From NCBI RefSeq assembly GCF_006151785.1, contig NZ_VDDD01000018.1, positions 1 through 38,026 of the forward strand: 38,026 nt of DNA, read 5' to 3'. This stretch comes from Paracoccus marcusii. GTDB taxonomy: Bacteria; Pseudomonadota; Alphaproteobacteria; Rhodobacterales; Rhodobacteraceae. Both the position numbers and the translations under genes were made by a program. The notes under the pieces are model-generated. The model saw only the letters and a list, made by a program, of their open reading frames with translations, was not told the DNA's origin and ran no database searches. Below are positions 1 to 9,441 of this stretch, piece by piece (position 1 is the stretch's first letter; each line of letters opens with the position of its first letter).

Positions 1-535
1 CGGGGCCGGGGGCATCGGCGCGACCGCGCGCGGATGCCGCGGAGGGGCCGGGCTCGACGCCCGGCTCCTCCGCATGACCGCCCGCGGCAACGTCCCCCGC
101 ATCGATGGTCAGCGCGCCGCCCAGGGCCATGACCGACGGCGCCTTGTCCTTCAGTTCCAGCACGATCCGCTGCGCCAGCTTAGGACCGACCCCGTTCGCC
201 TTGCGAACCGACGCCCAGTCCCCCAGCGCGATCGCCCGGCCCAGCCCCTCGGGGCCCAGCGTGCTCAGGATCGCCAGCGACACCTTGGCACCGACCCCCT
301 GGACCGACGTCAGCAGCCGGTGCCACTCCTTGTCCAGCATGGTCGGAAATCCGAACAGCTGCAAAAGATCCTCGCGCACCACCAGCTCGGTATACAGCGC
401 CGCCGCCTGCCCCACCGGCGGCAGCCCCGCCGCCGTCCGTTCGCTGACATGCACGATGTATCCCACGCCCCGCACGTCGATCAGCATGTGATCGCGCGCC
501 CGGTGCAGGATGACCCCCGCGATCCGCCCGATCAT
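1..535 (-). CDS. ruvA: Holliday junction branch migration protein RuvA (partial, 3' end outside window)
   Basis: RuvA binds Holliday junctions as a tetramer and loads the RuvB motor in recombinational repair. The 178 codons present start MIGRIAGVI, the typical RuvA N-terminus (OB-fold domain, about residues 1-62). Two helix-hairpin-helix motifs follow: [14 protein letters not shown] near 77-90 and [14 protein letters not shown] near 112-125. From about residue 140 the chain enters an Ala/Gly/Pro-rich linker. The C-terminal RuvB-binding domain must lie beyond position 1; no stop is met in the window. The start ATG overlaps the ruvC stop in an ATGA, so the two are probably translationally coupled. 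RuvB would be expected further left, but this cannot be seen. Confidence 0.95.
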   Translation of the reverse strand, partial: MIGRIAGVILHRARDHMLIDVRGVGYIVHVSERTAAGLPPVGQAAALYTELVVREDLLQLFGFPTMLDKEWHRLLTSVQGVGAKVSLAILSTLGPEGLGRAIALGDWASVRKANGVGPKLAQRIVLELKDKAPSVMALGGALTIDAGDVAAGGHAEEPGVEPGPSAASARGRADAPGP

Positions 536-1041
536 GCCGCGCCCCGCTTGGGCGTGGCGACCCGCAGCGACCGTCCCTGCAGATGACGGGCGTGACAGAT
601 GGCGATGGCCAGTGCATCCGCCGCGTCCGCGCTGTCGAAGACCGCCCCGGGCAGCTGGATGCGCACCATGTGCTGGACCTGCTCCTTGCCCGCGTGACCC
701 ACGCCCACGACGGTCTTCTTGACCGCGTTGGGCGCGTATTCCCCGACCGATATCCCGGCCTCGGCTGGCGCCAGCAGGGCCACGCCCCGCGCCTGCCCCA
801 GCTTCAACGTCCCGGTCGCGTCCTTGTTGACGAAGGTCTGCTCGACCGCGGCCTCGTCGGGGGCATGGGTCGCGATGACCGCGCACAGGCCCCGGAACAG
901 AACCGACAGCCGCGCGCCCAGATCCTGCGCGCAGTCCGAATGGATGGTGCCGTTGGCGATGTGACGGATGCGCGATCCGTCCACCTCGATCATCCCCCAG
1001 CCCATGTTCCGCAAACCGGGATCGATACCCAAGACCTTCAT
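532..1041 (-). CDS. ruvC: Crossover junction endodeoxyribonuclease RuvC
   Basis: RuvC resolves Holliday junctions by symmetrical nicking, working with RuvAB. The 169-residue product has normal family length and the RNase H-like fold signature. Visible catalytic acids are D7 in the opening VLGIDPG, E67 in [10 protein letters not shown], and D139 and D142 in [12 protein letters not shown], matching the four acidic residues of E. coli RuvC. I chose the ATG at 1041 because it begins MKVLGIDPG and has GAGGG just upstream; a longer in-frame start at 1083 would add 14 unconserved residues. The gene follows dnaE after about 100 bases and overlaps ruvA by an ATGA. Confidence 0.96.
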   Translation of the reverse strand: MKVLGIDPGLRNMGWGMIEVDGSRIRHIANGTIHSDCAQDLGARLSVLFRGLCAVIATHAPDEAAVEQTFVNKDATGTLKLGQARGVALLAPAEAGISVGEYAPNAVKKTVVGVGHAGKEQVQHMVRIQLPGAVFDSADAADALAIAICHARHLQGRSLRVATPKRGAA

Positions 1042-1140
1042 GCTGCCCTCTTTTTTCCAATTGCTAGCACGAAGCGCGAACATCTGGCTAGGGGCATGCC
1101 GCGGCGGGCCATGGGTATTCGAGCGACGAAGACGCCCGGC

Positions 1141-4100
1141 TCACTCCTCGACCACGTCCAGCACGCCGGGCACCGCGCGCAGCGCCTGGCGCGCGGGGGT
1201 GGTCAGGGGGGCGTCGTTGGCGACCTCGATCTCGATGATCTCGTCGCCCTCTCGGATGCGCAGGCGGATCGGGCCGCGCGACCGGGGCGGCACGATGATG
1301 TCGGTGCGGATGCGGGTCAGCACCTCGACCAGGCGCGGGATCGTGTCGGCGCCCTGCATCTCGACCGCAAGGCAGCCTGCACCCGCGTCGGCCACGGCGT
1401 CCTCCAGCGCGGTGACCGAATTGGCCAGCATCTTGACCTGATCGCCCGACGGCTCGACCTTGACCTGCAGCACGACGCTGGCGCCCGGTTCCAGCTTGTC
1501 GCGGCTTGCGGTCAGCAGGTCCGAGAACACCGTGACCTCATACAGGCCCGTGGGGTCCGACAGGCTGACGAAGGCATAGGCAGTGCCCTTGGCGGACTTG
1601 CGCTCCATCCGCGCGGCGACCGTGCCCGCGATCTGGGCGACCAGCGGGCCGTTCAGCGCGTCCTGGCTGATCTCGGCCAGGGTCATCACCTTCTTGCGGC
1701 GCAGGGCCGGCAGATAGTCGTCCAGCGGATGCCCGGACAGATAGAATCCGACGGCCTTGTGCTCCTCTCCCAGCTTCTCGGTCGGCAGCCAGATGCCCGA
1801 CAGGGGGGCACGCGGCGGCGGCAGATCCTCTCCGCCCCCGAACAGCGACGTCTGGCTGGAGGCGGCCTGGCTCTGGACCGCCGCCGACCAGGCGACCAAC
1901 CCGTCCAGGGACTTCATCACCCGGGCGCGGTTGTCGTCCAGTCCGTCGAAGGCGCCGGCGCGGGCCAGCATCTCCAGCGGGCGCTTGCCCACCCGCTTCA
2001 TGTCGGTGCGCCGTGCCAGGTCGTGGATGTCGCGGAACGGCTGGTCCGCGCGCGCATCGTGGATCAGGCGCATCGCCTCCAGGCCCACGCCCTTCAGCGC
2101 GCCCAGGGCATAGTGGATGCGCCCCGGCCCCACGGTGAAGGTCGGCGCCGAGCGGTTGACGCAGGGCGGCACGATCTCGATCCCCATCCGATCGCATTCG
2201 CGTTTGTAGACGGCCAGCTTGTCGGTCAGGTGGATGTCGCAGTTCATCACCGCGGCCATGAATTCGACCGGGTGGTTCGCCTTCAGCCACGCGGTCTGAT
2301 AGCTGACCACGGCATAGGCGGCCGCGTGCGACTTGTTGAAGCCGTAGTTGGCGAACTTTTCCAGCAGGTCGAAGACCTCTCCGGCCTTCTTGTCGGGCAC
2401 GCCGTTGGCGACCGCGCCCTTGACGAACTTGGGCCGCTCCTTGGCCATCTCCGCGGCGATCTTCTTGCCCATCGCCCGGCGCAGCAGGTCGGCGCCGCCC
2501 AGCGAATAGCCCGCCATGACCTGGGCGATCTGCATCACCTGCTCCTGATAGACGATGATGCCCTGGGTCTCGGCCAGGATGTCGTCGATGGTCGGGTGGA
2601 TCGATTCTAGGTCGCGCAGGCCGTTCTTGACCTCGCAATAGGTCGGGATGTTCTCCATCGGGCCGGGACGGTACAGCGCCACCAGCGCCACGATGTCCTC
2701 GATGCAGGTGGGTTTCATGCGGCGCAGGGCGTCCATCATGCCGCTGGATTCCACCTGGAACACCGCGACCGTGCGCGCGCTGGCGAACAAATCATAGCTG
2801 GCCTTGTCGTCCAGCGGGATCAGGTTGATCTGGTTTTCCGTCCCCGGCGCGGGGTCGTACAACTGCCGCCCGTCGGCGGCGATGTGCAGCGGACGGCCCT
2901 GCCCGTTGATCAGGTCGACCGCATTCTGGATCACCGTCAGCGTCTTAAGGCCCAGGAAGTCGAACTTGACCAGGCCGGCCTGCTCGACCCATTTCATGTT
3001 GAACTGGGTCGCGGGCATGTCGGACGCCGGATCGCGATAGAGCGGCACCAGCTGGTCCAGCGGCCGATCGCCGATCACCACCCCCGCCGCGTGGGTCGAG
3101 GCGTTGCGATAAAGCCCCTCCAGCTGTTCGGCGTAATCCAGCAGGCGGGCCACCACCTCCTCGCGCGCGGCCTCGCGCAGGCGCGGCTCGTCGGCGCGGG
3201 CCTTGGCGATGCTGACGGGTTTCACGCCCTCGACCGGGATCATCTTGGACAGGCGGTCCACCTGGCCGAAGGGCAGCTGCAGCACGCGGCCCACGTCGCG
3301 CACCGCAGCCTTGGACAGAAGCGCGCCGAAGGTGATGATCTGGCCCACCTTGTCGGCCCCGTACTTGCCCTGCACGTAACGGATCACCTCCTCGCGGCGG
3401 TCCATGCAGAAGTCGATGTCGAAATCCGGCATGCTGACCCGTTCGGGGTTCAGGAACCGCTCGAACAGCAGGTTGTAGCGCAGCGGATCAAGGTCGGTGA
3501 TGGTCAGCGCATAGGCGACCAGCGACCCGGCGCCCGACCCGCGGCCTGGTCCGACCGGGATGCCCTGTTCCTTGGCCCAGTGGATGAAATCGGCCACGAT
3601 CAGGAAGTAGCCGGGAAAACCCATCTGCTCGATGATGCCCAGTTCGAAATCCAGGCGCGCGGTGTATTCCTCGACCGTGACCGCGTGGGGAATGACCTTC
3701 AGCCGCTCGGCCAGGCCGGCATGGGCCTGGCGACGCAGTTCGGTCACCTCGTCATCGGCGAACCTGGGCAGGATCGGCGCGTGCTTGGACACCGCAAAGG
3801 CGCAGCGGCGGGCGATCTCGACGGTGTTCTCGATCGCCTCGGGCAGGTCGGCGAACAGGACCGCCATCTCTTCGGCGGACTTGAAGTAATGCTGGGGCGT
3901 CAGGCGGCGACGGGGCTGGGACTGGTCGACATAGGCTTTCTCGGCGATGCAGATCAGCGCGTCATGCGCCTCGTACATGGTGGTCTTGGGGAAATAGACA
4001 TCGTTCGTCGCCACCAGCGGCAGACCCTTAGCATAGGCCAGATCGACCAGACCGCCCTCGGACGCGGCCTCGGCGGCCATCAGCTGGCCGTTCTCGCCGG

Positions 4101-4611
4101 GATGGCGCTGCAGTTCGACATAGAGCCGGTCGCCGAAGGACGCCGCCAGCCGGTCGGCCAGCGCCTCGGCCTTGGGCATCTGGCCCTGCGCGATCAGCAG
4201 GCCCAAGGGACCCGTCGCGCCCCCGGTCAGGCAGATCAGCCCTTCGGCCTTGGCGCACAGCTCGTCGACCGTCACATGCGGCAGCGCCCCGCCCTCGCGC
4301 AGATAGAGGCAGGTGGACAGCGCCATCAGGTTCATCCACCCCGCCTGGTTCTGTGCCAGAAGGACGACCGGCCCGGTGGCCTCGGCCATCAGTGTCACCT
4401 GACAGCCGATAATGGGCTGGATGCCCTTGTCGCGGGCCTTCACGCTGAATTCCAGCGCGGCGAACATGTTGTTCGTGTCGGTCAGCGCGACCGCCGGCAT
4501 GCCCGCCTCGAAGGCAAGGCTTGGCAATTTGCCTACGGGAATGGCACCTTCCAGCAGCGAATGCTCGGAATGTGTGCGAAGATGGATGAATCGGGGGGAT
4601 TTTGCGGCCAT
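1141..4611 (-). CDS. dnaE: DNA polymerase III subunit alpha
   Basis: This is the replicative polymerase subunit that adds nucleotides in the Pol III holoenzyme. At 1156 residues it has the usual DnaE1 length. The order is an N-terminal PHP domain (HLRTHSEHSLLEG near residue 10), the C-family polymerase core, a helix-hairpin-helix region, and a C-terminal OB fold (about residue 1000 on, GTVAARMERKSAKG). Catalytic aspartates are D398 and D400 in PDFDIDF and D551 in KFDFLGLKTL, equivalent to E. coli D401/D403/D555. The glycine-rich GPGRGSGAGSL loop lies between. The gene heads a leftward group with ruvC and ruvA and is divergent from the nucleoside ABC operon, with about 95 bases between the two starts. 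Confidence 0.98.
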   Translation of the reverse strand: MAAKSPRFIHLRTHSEHSLLEGAIPVGKLPSLAFEAGMPAVALTDTNNMFAALEFSVKARDKGIQPIIGCQVTLMAEATGPVVLLAQNQAGWMNLMALSTCLYLREGGALPHVTVDELCAKAEGLICLTGGATGPLGLLIAQGQMPKAEALADRLAASFGDRLYVELQRHPGENGQLMAAEAASEGGLVDLAYAKGLPLVATNDVYFPKTTMYEAHDALICIAEKAYVDQSQPRRRLTPQHYFKSAEEMAVLFADLPEAIENTVEIARRCAFAVSKHAPILPRFADDEVTELRRQAHAGLAERLKVIPHAVTVEEYTARLDFELGIIEQMGFPGYFLIVADFIHWAKEQGIPVGPGRGSGAGSLVAYALTITDLDPLRYNLLFERFLNPERVSMPDFDIDFCMDRREEVIRYVQGKYGADKVGQIITFGALLSKAAVRDVGRVLQLPFGQVDRLSKMIPVEGVKPVSIAKARADEPRLREAAREEVVARLLDYAEQLEGLYRNASTHAAGVVIGDRPLDQLVPLYRDPASDMPATQFNMKWVEQAGLVKFDFLGLKTLTVIQNAVDLINGQGRPLHIAADGRQLYDPAPGTENQINLIPLDDKASYDLFASARTVAVFQVESSGMMDALRRMKPTCIEDIVALVALYRPGPMENIPTYCEVKNGLRDLESIHPTIDDILAETQGIIVYQEQVMQIAQVMAGYSLGGADLLRRAMGKKIAAEMAKERPKFVKGAVANGVPDKKAGEVFDLLEKFANYGFNKSHAAAYAVVSYQTAWLKANHPVEFMAAVMNCDIHLTDKLAVYKRECDRMGIEIVPPCVNRSAPTFTVGPGRIHYALGALKGVGLEAMRLIHDARADQPFRDIHDLARRTDMKRVGKRPLEMLARAGAFDGLDDNRARVMKSLDGLVAWSAAVQSQAASSQTSLFGGGEDLPPPRAPLSGIWLPTEKLGEEHKAVGFYLSGHPLDDYLPALRRKKVMTLAEISQDALNGPLVAQIAGTVAARMERKSAKGTAYAFVSLSDPTGLYEVTVFSDLLTASRDKLEPGASVVLQVKVEPSGDQVKMLANSVTALEDAVADAGAGCLAVEMQGADTIPRLVEVLTRIRTDIIVPPRSRGPIRLRIREGDEIIEIEVANDAPLTTPARQALRAVPGVLDVVEE

Positions 4612-4678
4612 GATCGGGACAGTATCGCAGCGTGACCAAACAGTGCAATTGCGCGGCTGCCGAATTGCGGTCTAAGCA

Positions 4679-4694
4679 GGTCAGGAATTTGACC
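4679..4694. promoter_or_regulatory. Operator-like inverted repeat GGTCA-N6-TGACC before the nucleoside ABC operon
   Basis: A perfect inverted repeat GGTCA / TGACC with the spacer GGAATT sits immediately before the AAGGGG ribosome-binding site of the ABC operon, in the divergent dnaE/ABC spacer. A second TGACCAA lies about 57 bases upstream (4633-4639), repeating the right arm plus AA. The symmetry suggests a dimeric repressor site or a short RNA stem near the start codon. No regulator gene is adjacent, so the protein cannot be named. Confidence 0.35.
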
Positions 4695-4706
4695 AAGGGG
4701 ACAGAA

Positions 4707-6227
4707 TTGACCGACATGCCCGTGTTCCGCGCCAGGGGTCTGGGCAAGTCCTATCCCGGCGTCCGCGCCAATGACGACGTGTCGTTCCACGTCATGCCCG
4801 GAGAGATCCACGCCCTGCTGGGCGAGAACGGCGCGGGCAAGTCGACGCTGGTCAAGATGATCTATGGGCTGGTGCGTCCCGATGACGGGCAGATGTGGCT
4901 GGGCGACGGCGCTCATGCGCCCTCCGATCCGCGGGCGGCGCGAGCAGCGGGCGTCGCGATGGTGTTCCAGCATTTCAGCCTGTTCGACGCGCTGACGGTC
5001 GCCGAAAACATCGCCCTGGGGATGGAGAATCCGCCGCCGCGGCGCGAACTGTCGGCGCGCATCACCAAGGTCAGCCATGATTTCGGCCTGCCGCTGAACC
5101 CCGCGCGGCGCATCGTCACCCTGTCGGCCGGCGAACGCCAGCGGGTCGAGATCATCCGCTGCCTGCTGCAGAACCCGCGCCTGTTGATCATGGACGAGCC
5201 GACCAGCGTGCTGACCCCGCAGGAGGCCGAGCTGCTGTTCGCGACCCTGCGCAAGCTGGCGGCGCAAGGCACCGCGATCCTGTACATCAGCCACAAGCTG
5301 GACGAGATCCGCAGCCATTGCGACCGCGCCACGATCCTGCGGCACGGCAAGGTCGTCGACAGCTGCGATCCCCGCGCCCATTCCGCCCGCGACCTGGCCG
5401 CGATGATGGTCGGCGGCCAGATGCGCCAGATCGACCGCAGTGGTCGCCAGCCCGGCGCCGTCCTGCTGGAGGTGCGCGCCCTGTCCCAGCCCGCCCCCAA
5501 TGCCGAGGGCACCGCGCTGAAGGACATCGCCCTGACCCTGCGGGCCGGAGAGATCCTGGGCATCGGCGGCGTCGCCGGCAACGGCCAGGAGGAGCTGTTG
5601 GCCGCCCTGTCGGGCGAGGTGCGCAGCGCGCCGGGCACGGTCACGCTGGATGGCGCGGACCTGTCCCCCGCCGGCCCCGAACCGCGCCGCGTCAAGGGCC
5701 TGCTCAGCGCGCCCGAGGACCGGCTGGGCCATGCCGCCGTCCCCGATTTCAGCCTGACCGAGAACACGCTGCTGACCGCGGGCAGCCGCAAGTCCCTGGT
5801 CCGCGGCGGGCTGATCGACCACAAGGCCGCGCGCGACTATGCGCTGGCGGTGATCGACGGGTTCGACGTCCGCACCCCCGGGCCCCATGTCGCGGCCCGC
5901 GCCCTGTCCGGCGGCAACCTGCAGAAATTCGTCATCGGCCGAGAGGTCATGCAGAACCCGCGCGTGCTGGTCGTGAACCAGCCCACCTGGGGCGTGGATG
6001 CGGGAGCGGCAGCCAGTGTGCGGCAATCGCTGCTGGACCTGGCCCGCCAGGGTGCGGGCGTCATCGTCATCTCTCAGGATCTGGATGAGCTTTTGGAACT
6101 GTCCGACCGTTTCTGCGCCCTGAACGAAGGCCGCCTGTCGCCCCCCGTCCCCACCGACGGCCTGACGCTGGACCGCATCGGCCTGATGCTGGGCGGCGCG
6201 CACGGCATGGAAGAGGCGCATCTATGA
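4707..6227 (+). CDS. Nucleoside-type ABC transporter, double ATP-binding protein
   Basis: This ATPase should energise uptake of a nucleoside-like substrate through the next two permeases and the BMP-family binding protein. It has two fused ABC domains. Domain 1 carries Walker A GENGAGKST, a signature written LSAGERQRVE and Walker B LLIMDEPTS. Domain 2 has a degenerate P-loop (GVAGNGQEELL), the signature LSGGNLQK and an altered Walker B (VLVVNQPTWGVD), as is usual for the sugar/nucleoside class where one site is weak. The TTG at 4707 lies 6 bases after AAGGGG and is my preferred start; the ATG at 4716 (MPVFRARG) is the alternative. The stop overlaps the next start in ATGA. The xylose/ribose class is less likely given the BMP gene. 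Confidence 0.92.
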   Translation: MTDMPVFRARGLGKSYPGVRANDDVSFHVMPGEIHALLGENGAGKSTLVKMIYGLVRPDDGQMWLGDGAHAPSDPRAARAAGVAMVFQHFSLFDALTVAENIALGMENPPPRRELSARITKVSHDFGLPLNPARRIVTLSAGERQRVEIIRCLLQNPRLLIMDEPTSVLTPQEAELLFATLRKLAAQGTAILYISHKLDEIRSHCDRATILRHGKVVDSCDPRAHSARDLAAMMVGGQMRQIDRSGRQPGAVLLEVRALSQPAPNAEGTALKDIALTLRAGEILGIGGVAGNGQEELLAALSGEVRSAPGTVTLDGADLSPAGPEPRRVKGLLSAPEDRLGHAAVPDFSLTENTLLTAGSRKSLVRGGLIDHKAARDYALAVIDGFDVRTPGPHVAARALSGGNLQKFVIGREVMQNPRVLVVNQPTWGVDAGAAASVRQSLLDLARQGAGVIVISQDLDELLELSDRFCALNEGRLSPPVPTDGLTLDRIGLMLGGAHGMEEAHL

Positions 6228-7300
6228 TCACGCTGATCCCGCGCCAAAGCGCCTCGACCGGCTGGCAGGTCGCGACGCCGGTCATGGCCGTGCTGGCCAC
6301 GATGATCGCCGGCGGGCTGCTGTTCGCGATGCTGGGGCATGACCCGGTCGCGGCGATCCGCACGATCTTCTGGGACCCGCTGTTCGGCCCTGCCGCCGGC
6401 TATTCCCGGCCGCAGCTGCTGATCAAGGCCGCGCCGCTGATCCTGATCGCCTCCGGGCTGGCCATCGGCTTTCGCGCCGGCATCTGGAACATCGGGGCCG
6501 AGGGGCAGTACATCATCGGCGGCATCACCGGCGCCGCGGTCGCCTTGGCGCTTTACCCGCTGGAGGCGTGGTGGCTGTTTCCGCTGATGGTCGCGGCCGG
6601 ACTGGCCGGGGGCTGGGCCTGGGGCATGATCCCCGCGATGCTCAGGAACTGGTTCGGCGCATCGGAAATCCTGGTGTCGCTGATGCTGGTCTATGTCGCG
6701 CAGCGGATCGCTGCATGGATGGCGTTCGGCCCGATGCGCAACCCGCAGGGCATGGGCTTTCCCGGATCGCGCAACCTGCAGCAATACCCCTCGGCCGCGA
6801 ACCCCGAGCTGATCGCCGGAACTGGCGCGCATTGGGGCGTCGTGGCCGCCGCCGCCGCGGTCCTGGCCACGTGGTTCCTGATGAGCCGCCACATCCGCGG
6901 GTTCCACATCCGCGCCGCCGGCACTGCGCCCCGCGCCGCGCGATTCGCGGGCGTGCGGCCGCAGACGCTGGTCGCGTTCTGCCTGGGCCTGTCGGGCGCG
7001 CTGGCCGGTGCCGCGGGCCTGTTCGAGGTCGCGGGCCCCGCGGGCCAGATCACCGACAAGCTGGGCGTCGGATACGGCTTCACCGCGATCATCGTGGCGT
7101 TCCTGGGACGGCTGCACCCGGTGGGCATCCTGCTGGCGGGACTGCTGCTGGCGCTGACCTATATCGGGGGCGAACTGGCTCAGCTGACCATGTCGCTGCC
7201 CGCCGCGACCGTGCAGGTGTTCCAGGGGATGCTGCTGTTCTTCCTGTTGGGCTTCGACGTCCTGACCCGCTATCAGATCCGCAGAAGGCGCACCGCATGA
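6224..7300 (+). CDS. Nucleoside-type ABC transporter permease 1
   Basis: This inner-membrane permease of the branched-chain/sugar/nucleoside class (BPD_transp_2) has 358 residues and many hydrophobic segments. The conserved GIWNIGAEGQYIIGG motif near residue 90 is typical of nucleoside permeases. It is longer than its partner and has an extra N-terminal hydrophobic stretch, as the first permease of such pairs usually does. Its ATG overlaps the stop of the ATPase gene, and its own stop overlaps the next permease start (ATGA), so all are likely made from one message. The substrate is inferred only from the BMP-type binding protein downstream. Confidence 0.93.
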   Translation: MITLIPRQSASTGWQVATPVMAVLATMIAGGLLFAMLGHDPVAAIRTIFWDPLFGPAAGYSRPQLLIKAAPLILIASGLAIGFRAGIWNIGAEGQYIIGGITGAAVALALYPLEAWWLFPLMVAAGLAGGWAWGMIPAMLRNWFGASEILVSLMLVYVAQRIAAWMAFGPMRNPQGMGFPGSRNLQQYPSAANPELIAGTGAHWGVVAAAAAVLATWFLMSRHIRGFHIRAAGTAPRAARFAGVRPQTLVAFCLGLSGALAGAAGLFEVAGPAGQITDKLGVGYGFTAIIVAFLGRLHPVGILLAGLLLALTYIGGELAQLTMSLPAATVQVFQGMLLFFLLGFDVLTRYQIRRRRTA

Positions 7301-8184
7301 TCGACCCCCTGTCCGTCTTCCTGCTGCTGATCTCGGCCTCGACCCCGATCCTGTTCGCCGCCCTGGGCGAACTGGTCGTGGAACGCGCGGGCGTCCTGAA
7401 CCTGGGGGTCGAGGGGATGATGATCACCGGCGCACTGGCCGGTTTCGCCGCCGCCTATGCCAGCGGCAATCCGTTTCTGGGGTTTCTGGTCGCGGCCGTG
7501 GCGGGGGCGGCCATATCGCTGCTGTTCGCGGCGCTGACGCAGCTGTTCCTGGCCAACCAGGTCGCATCGGGCCTGGCGCTGACCCTGTTCGGCCTGGGCC
7601 TGGCCGCGATGTTCGGCAAGCCGTTCGAAGGGGTCAAGGCGCCGCCCATGCCGATCGGGCCGCTGCGCATCAACTGGATCGTGTGGCTGGGGCTGGCGAT
7701 GGTGCCGGTCGTCTGGTGGTTCCTGAACCGCACCCGGCGCGGCCTGGTCCTGCGCGGCGTCGGAGAGAACCACGAGGCCGCCCACGCCCTGGGCTATGAC
7801 GTGCGCCTGACCCGTCTGGCGGCCATCGCCTTTGGCGGCGCGATGGCGGGGATCGGCGGGGCGTTCATATCGATCGCGACGGTCCTGCAATGGACCGAGG
7901 GGATGACCGCCGGGGCGGGCTGGATCGCGCTGGCGATCGTGGTCTTCTCGAACTGGACGGCGGCGGGGGTCCTGGCGGGGGCCTGGCTTTTCGGCGGCGT
8001 TACCGTGCTGCAGCTGCGCCTGCAGGCGGCGGGCGTGCAGGTGCCGGTGCAGCTGCTGTCGATGGCGCCCTATCTGGCGACCATCATCGTGCTGGTGGCC
8101 ATCTCGGCCCGGCAGAAATACTCGCGGCGCGCGGGGGCGGCTGCCCCCGGCTCGCTTGGGACCAACTTCCACGCGCTGCGGTAG
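7297..8184 (+). CDS. Nucleoside-type ABC transporter permease 2
   Basis: This second permease has 295 residues and is mostly hydrophobic. It contains the family motif ERAGVLNLGVEGMM near residue 30, matching the GxWNIGAEGQ region of its partner, and the cytoplasmic RTRRGLVLRGVGENHEAA loop expected to touch the ATPase. It should form a heterodimeric channel with the product of 6224-7300. The start at 7297 is set by the ATGA overlap with the upstream stop. The ORF ends 31 bases before the binding-protein gene. Confidence 0.93.
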   Translation: MIDPLSVFLLLISASTPILFAALGELVVERAGVLNLGVEGMMITGALAGFAAAYASGNPFLGFLVAAVAGAAISLLFAALTQLFLANQVASGLALTLFGLGLAAMFGKPFEGVKAPPMPIGPLRINWIVWLGLAMVPVVWWFLNRTRRGLVLRGVGENHEAAHALGYDVRLTRLAAIAFGGAMAGIGGAFISIATVLQWTEGMTAGAGWIALAIVVFSNWTAAGVLAGAWLFGGVTVLQLRLQAAGVQVPVQLLSMAPYLATIIVLVAISARQKYSRRAGAAAPGSLGTNFHALR

Positions 8185-8215
8185 AACCGCGGCCATACCA
8201 ACCAAGAGGGATACC

Positions 8216-9292
8216 ATGAACCGCAGACATCTTCTGGCCACGGCCGCCGCCCTGATGACCGCGATGGCCGCCCCGGCCATGGCCCAGGACGAGCCGCTGA
8301 AGGTCGGCTTCATCTATGTGGGCCCCGTGGGTGACGGCGGCTGGACCTATCAGCACGACCTGGCCCGCCAGGCCGTCGAGGGCGAGTTCGGCGACCGCGT
8401 CGAGACCACCTTCATCGAGAGCGTGCCGGAAGGCGCTGACGCCGAACGCGCCCTGACCCAGCTGGCCCTGGCCGGGAACGAGCTGATCTTCGCGACCAGC
8501 TTCGGCTTCATGGACCCGGTGATGAACGTTGCGGCCAAGTTTCCCGACATCAAGTTCGAACATGCCACCGGCTACAAGACCGCCGAGAACGTCGCGACCT
8601 ATGACGCGCGCTTCTACGAGGGTCGGGCGGTCATCGGCACCATCGCGGGCCGCATGACGGAATCGAACAAGATCGGCTATATCGGGTCCTTCCCGATCCC
8701 CGAGGTGATCCAGGGCATCAACTCCAGCTTCATCCATGCCCGCAAGGTGAACCCGGATGTGGAGATGCGCGTCGTCTGGGCCTACAGCTGGTTCGACCCC
8801 GCCAAGGAGGCCGAGGCCGCGTCGGCGCTGTTGGCCGAGGGCGTGGACGTGATCCTGCAGCACACCGATTCGACCGCGCCCCTGGCCCAGGCCCAGCAGG
8901 CCGGCGCCATCGGCTTCGGTCAGGCCAGCGACATGGCGGCGTTCAAGCCCAGCCCGCGGGTGGCCTCGATCATTGATGAATGGTCGCCCTATTACATCAA
9001 GCGCGTCGGCGCGGTGCTGGACGGCACCTGGGAAAGCGGGTCCAGCTGGGCGGGCATCGGTGACGGAGAGGTCGTGATCGGAGAGATCACCGACGCCGTC
9101 CCCGCCGAGGTCAAGGCAGAGGCCGAGGCCCTGCGCGACGCCATCGGCGCGGGCGAATACCACCCCTTCACCGGGCCGCTGAACAAGGCCGACGGCACCG
9201 TCTGGCTGGCCGAGGGAGAGACCGCCAGCGATGCTGACCTGCAGTCGATGAACTTCTACGTCGAAGGCATCACCGCCCAGATCCCGCAGTAA
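8216..9292 (+). CDS. BMP-family ABC transporter substrate-binding protein (nucleoside-type)
   Basis: The 358-residue product opens with an Arg-rich signal peptide and a cleavage site near AMAQ (about residue 23), with no lipobox cysteine, so it is a free periplasmic protein. The mature part begins LKVGFIYVGPVGDGGWTY, characteristic of the PnrA/BMP (Bmp) family of purine-nucleoside and related binding proteins. The GYKTAENVATY and QHTDSTAP stretches also fit. The ATG at 8216 is preceded by AAGAGGG at good distance. It is the last gene of the importer and is followed by a hairpin. Some BMP proteins bind other ligands, so the exact nucleoside is uncertain. Confidence 0.93.
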   Translation: MNRRHLLATAAALMTAMAAPAMAQDEPLKVGFIYVGPVGDGGWTYQHDLARQAVEGEFGDRVETTFIESVPEGADAERALTQLALAGNELIFATSFGFMDPVMNVAAKFPDIKFEHATGYKTAENVATYDARFYEGRAVIGTIAGRMTESNKIGYIGSFPIPEVIQGINSSFIHARKVNPDVEMRVVWAYSWFDPAKEAEAASALLAEGVDVILQHTDSTAPLAQAQQAGAIGFGQASDMAAFKPSPRVASIIDEWSPYYIKRVGAVLDGTWESGSSWAGIGDGEVVIGEITDAVPAEVKAEAEALRDAIGAGEYHPFTGPLNKADGTVWLAEGETASDADLQSMNFYVEGITAQIPQ

Positions 9293-9316
9293 GCGGCCCT
9301 GACCCACACCCTGCGC

Positions 9317-9340
9317 GCCCCGGTCCGAAACGGCCGGGGC
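9317..9340 (+). terminator. Hairpin after the BMP gene, probable terminator
   Basis: GCCCCGG(T)CCG pairs with CGGCCGGGGC around an AAA loop, leaving one bulged T, starting 24 bases after the BMP stop. The tail GTTCGTCGTT is only moderately T-rich, so termination may be partial. It separates the importer from the vWA gene. Confidence 0.55.
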
Positions 9341-9441
9341 GTTCGTCGTTCCGGCGACATCCCGCGCAGGCCTGGCCGCGGTGATGACATCCGGCCGCGA
9401 CCCCGGCGATACTGTGCGCAACCGATACCGGAGGCCGCCTG

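Noticed and set aside
583..2610. Open frame of 675 codons on the plus strand opposite dnaE and ruvC
   Set aside because: It is the antisense shadow of conserved genes; its translation is rich in Arg, Gln, His and Asp without motifs, as expected from very high GC codon bias.
2884..4635. Open frame of 583 codons opposite dnaE
   Set aside because: It mirrors the dnaE codons; no signal, domain or plausible start was seen.
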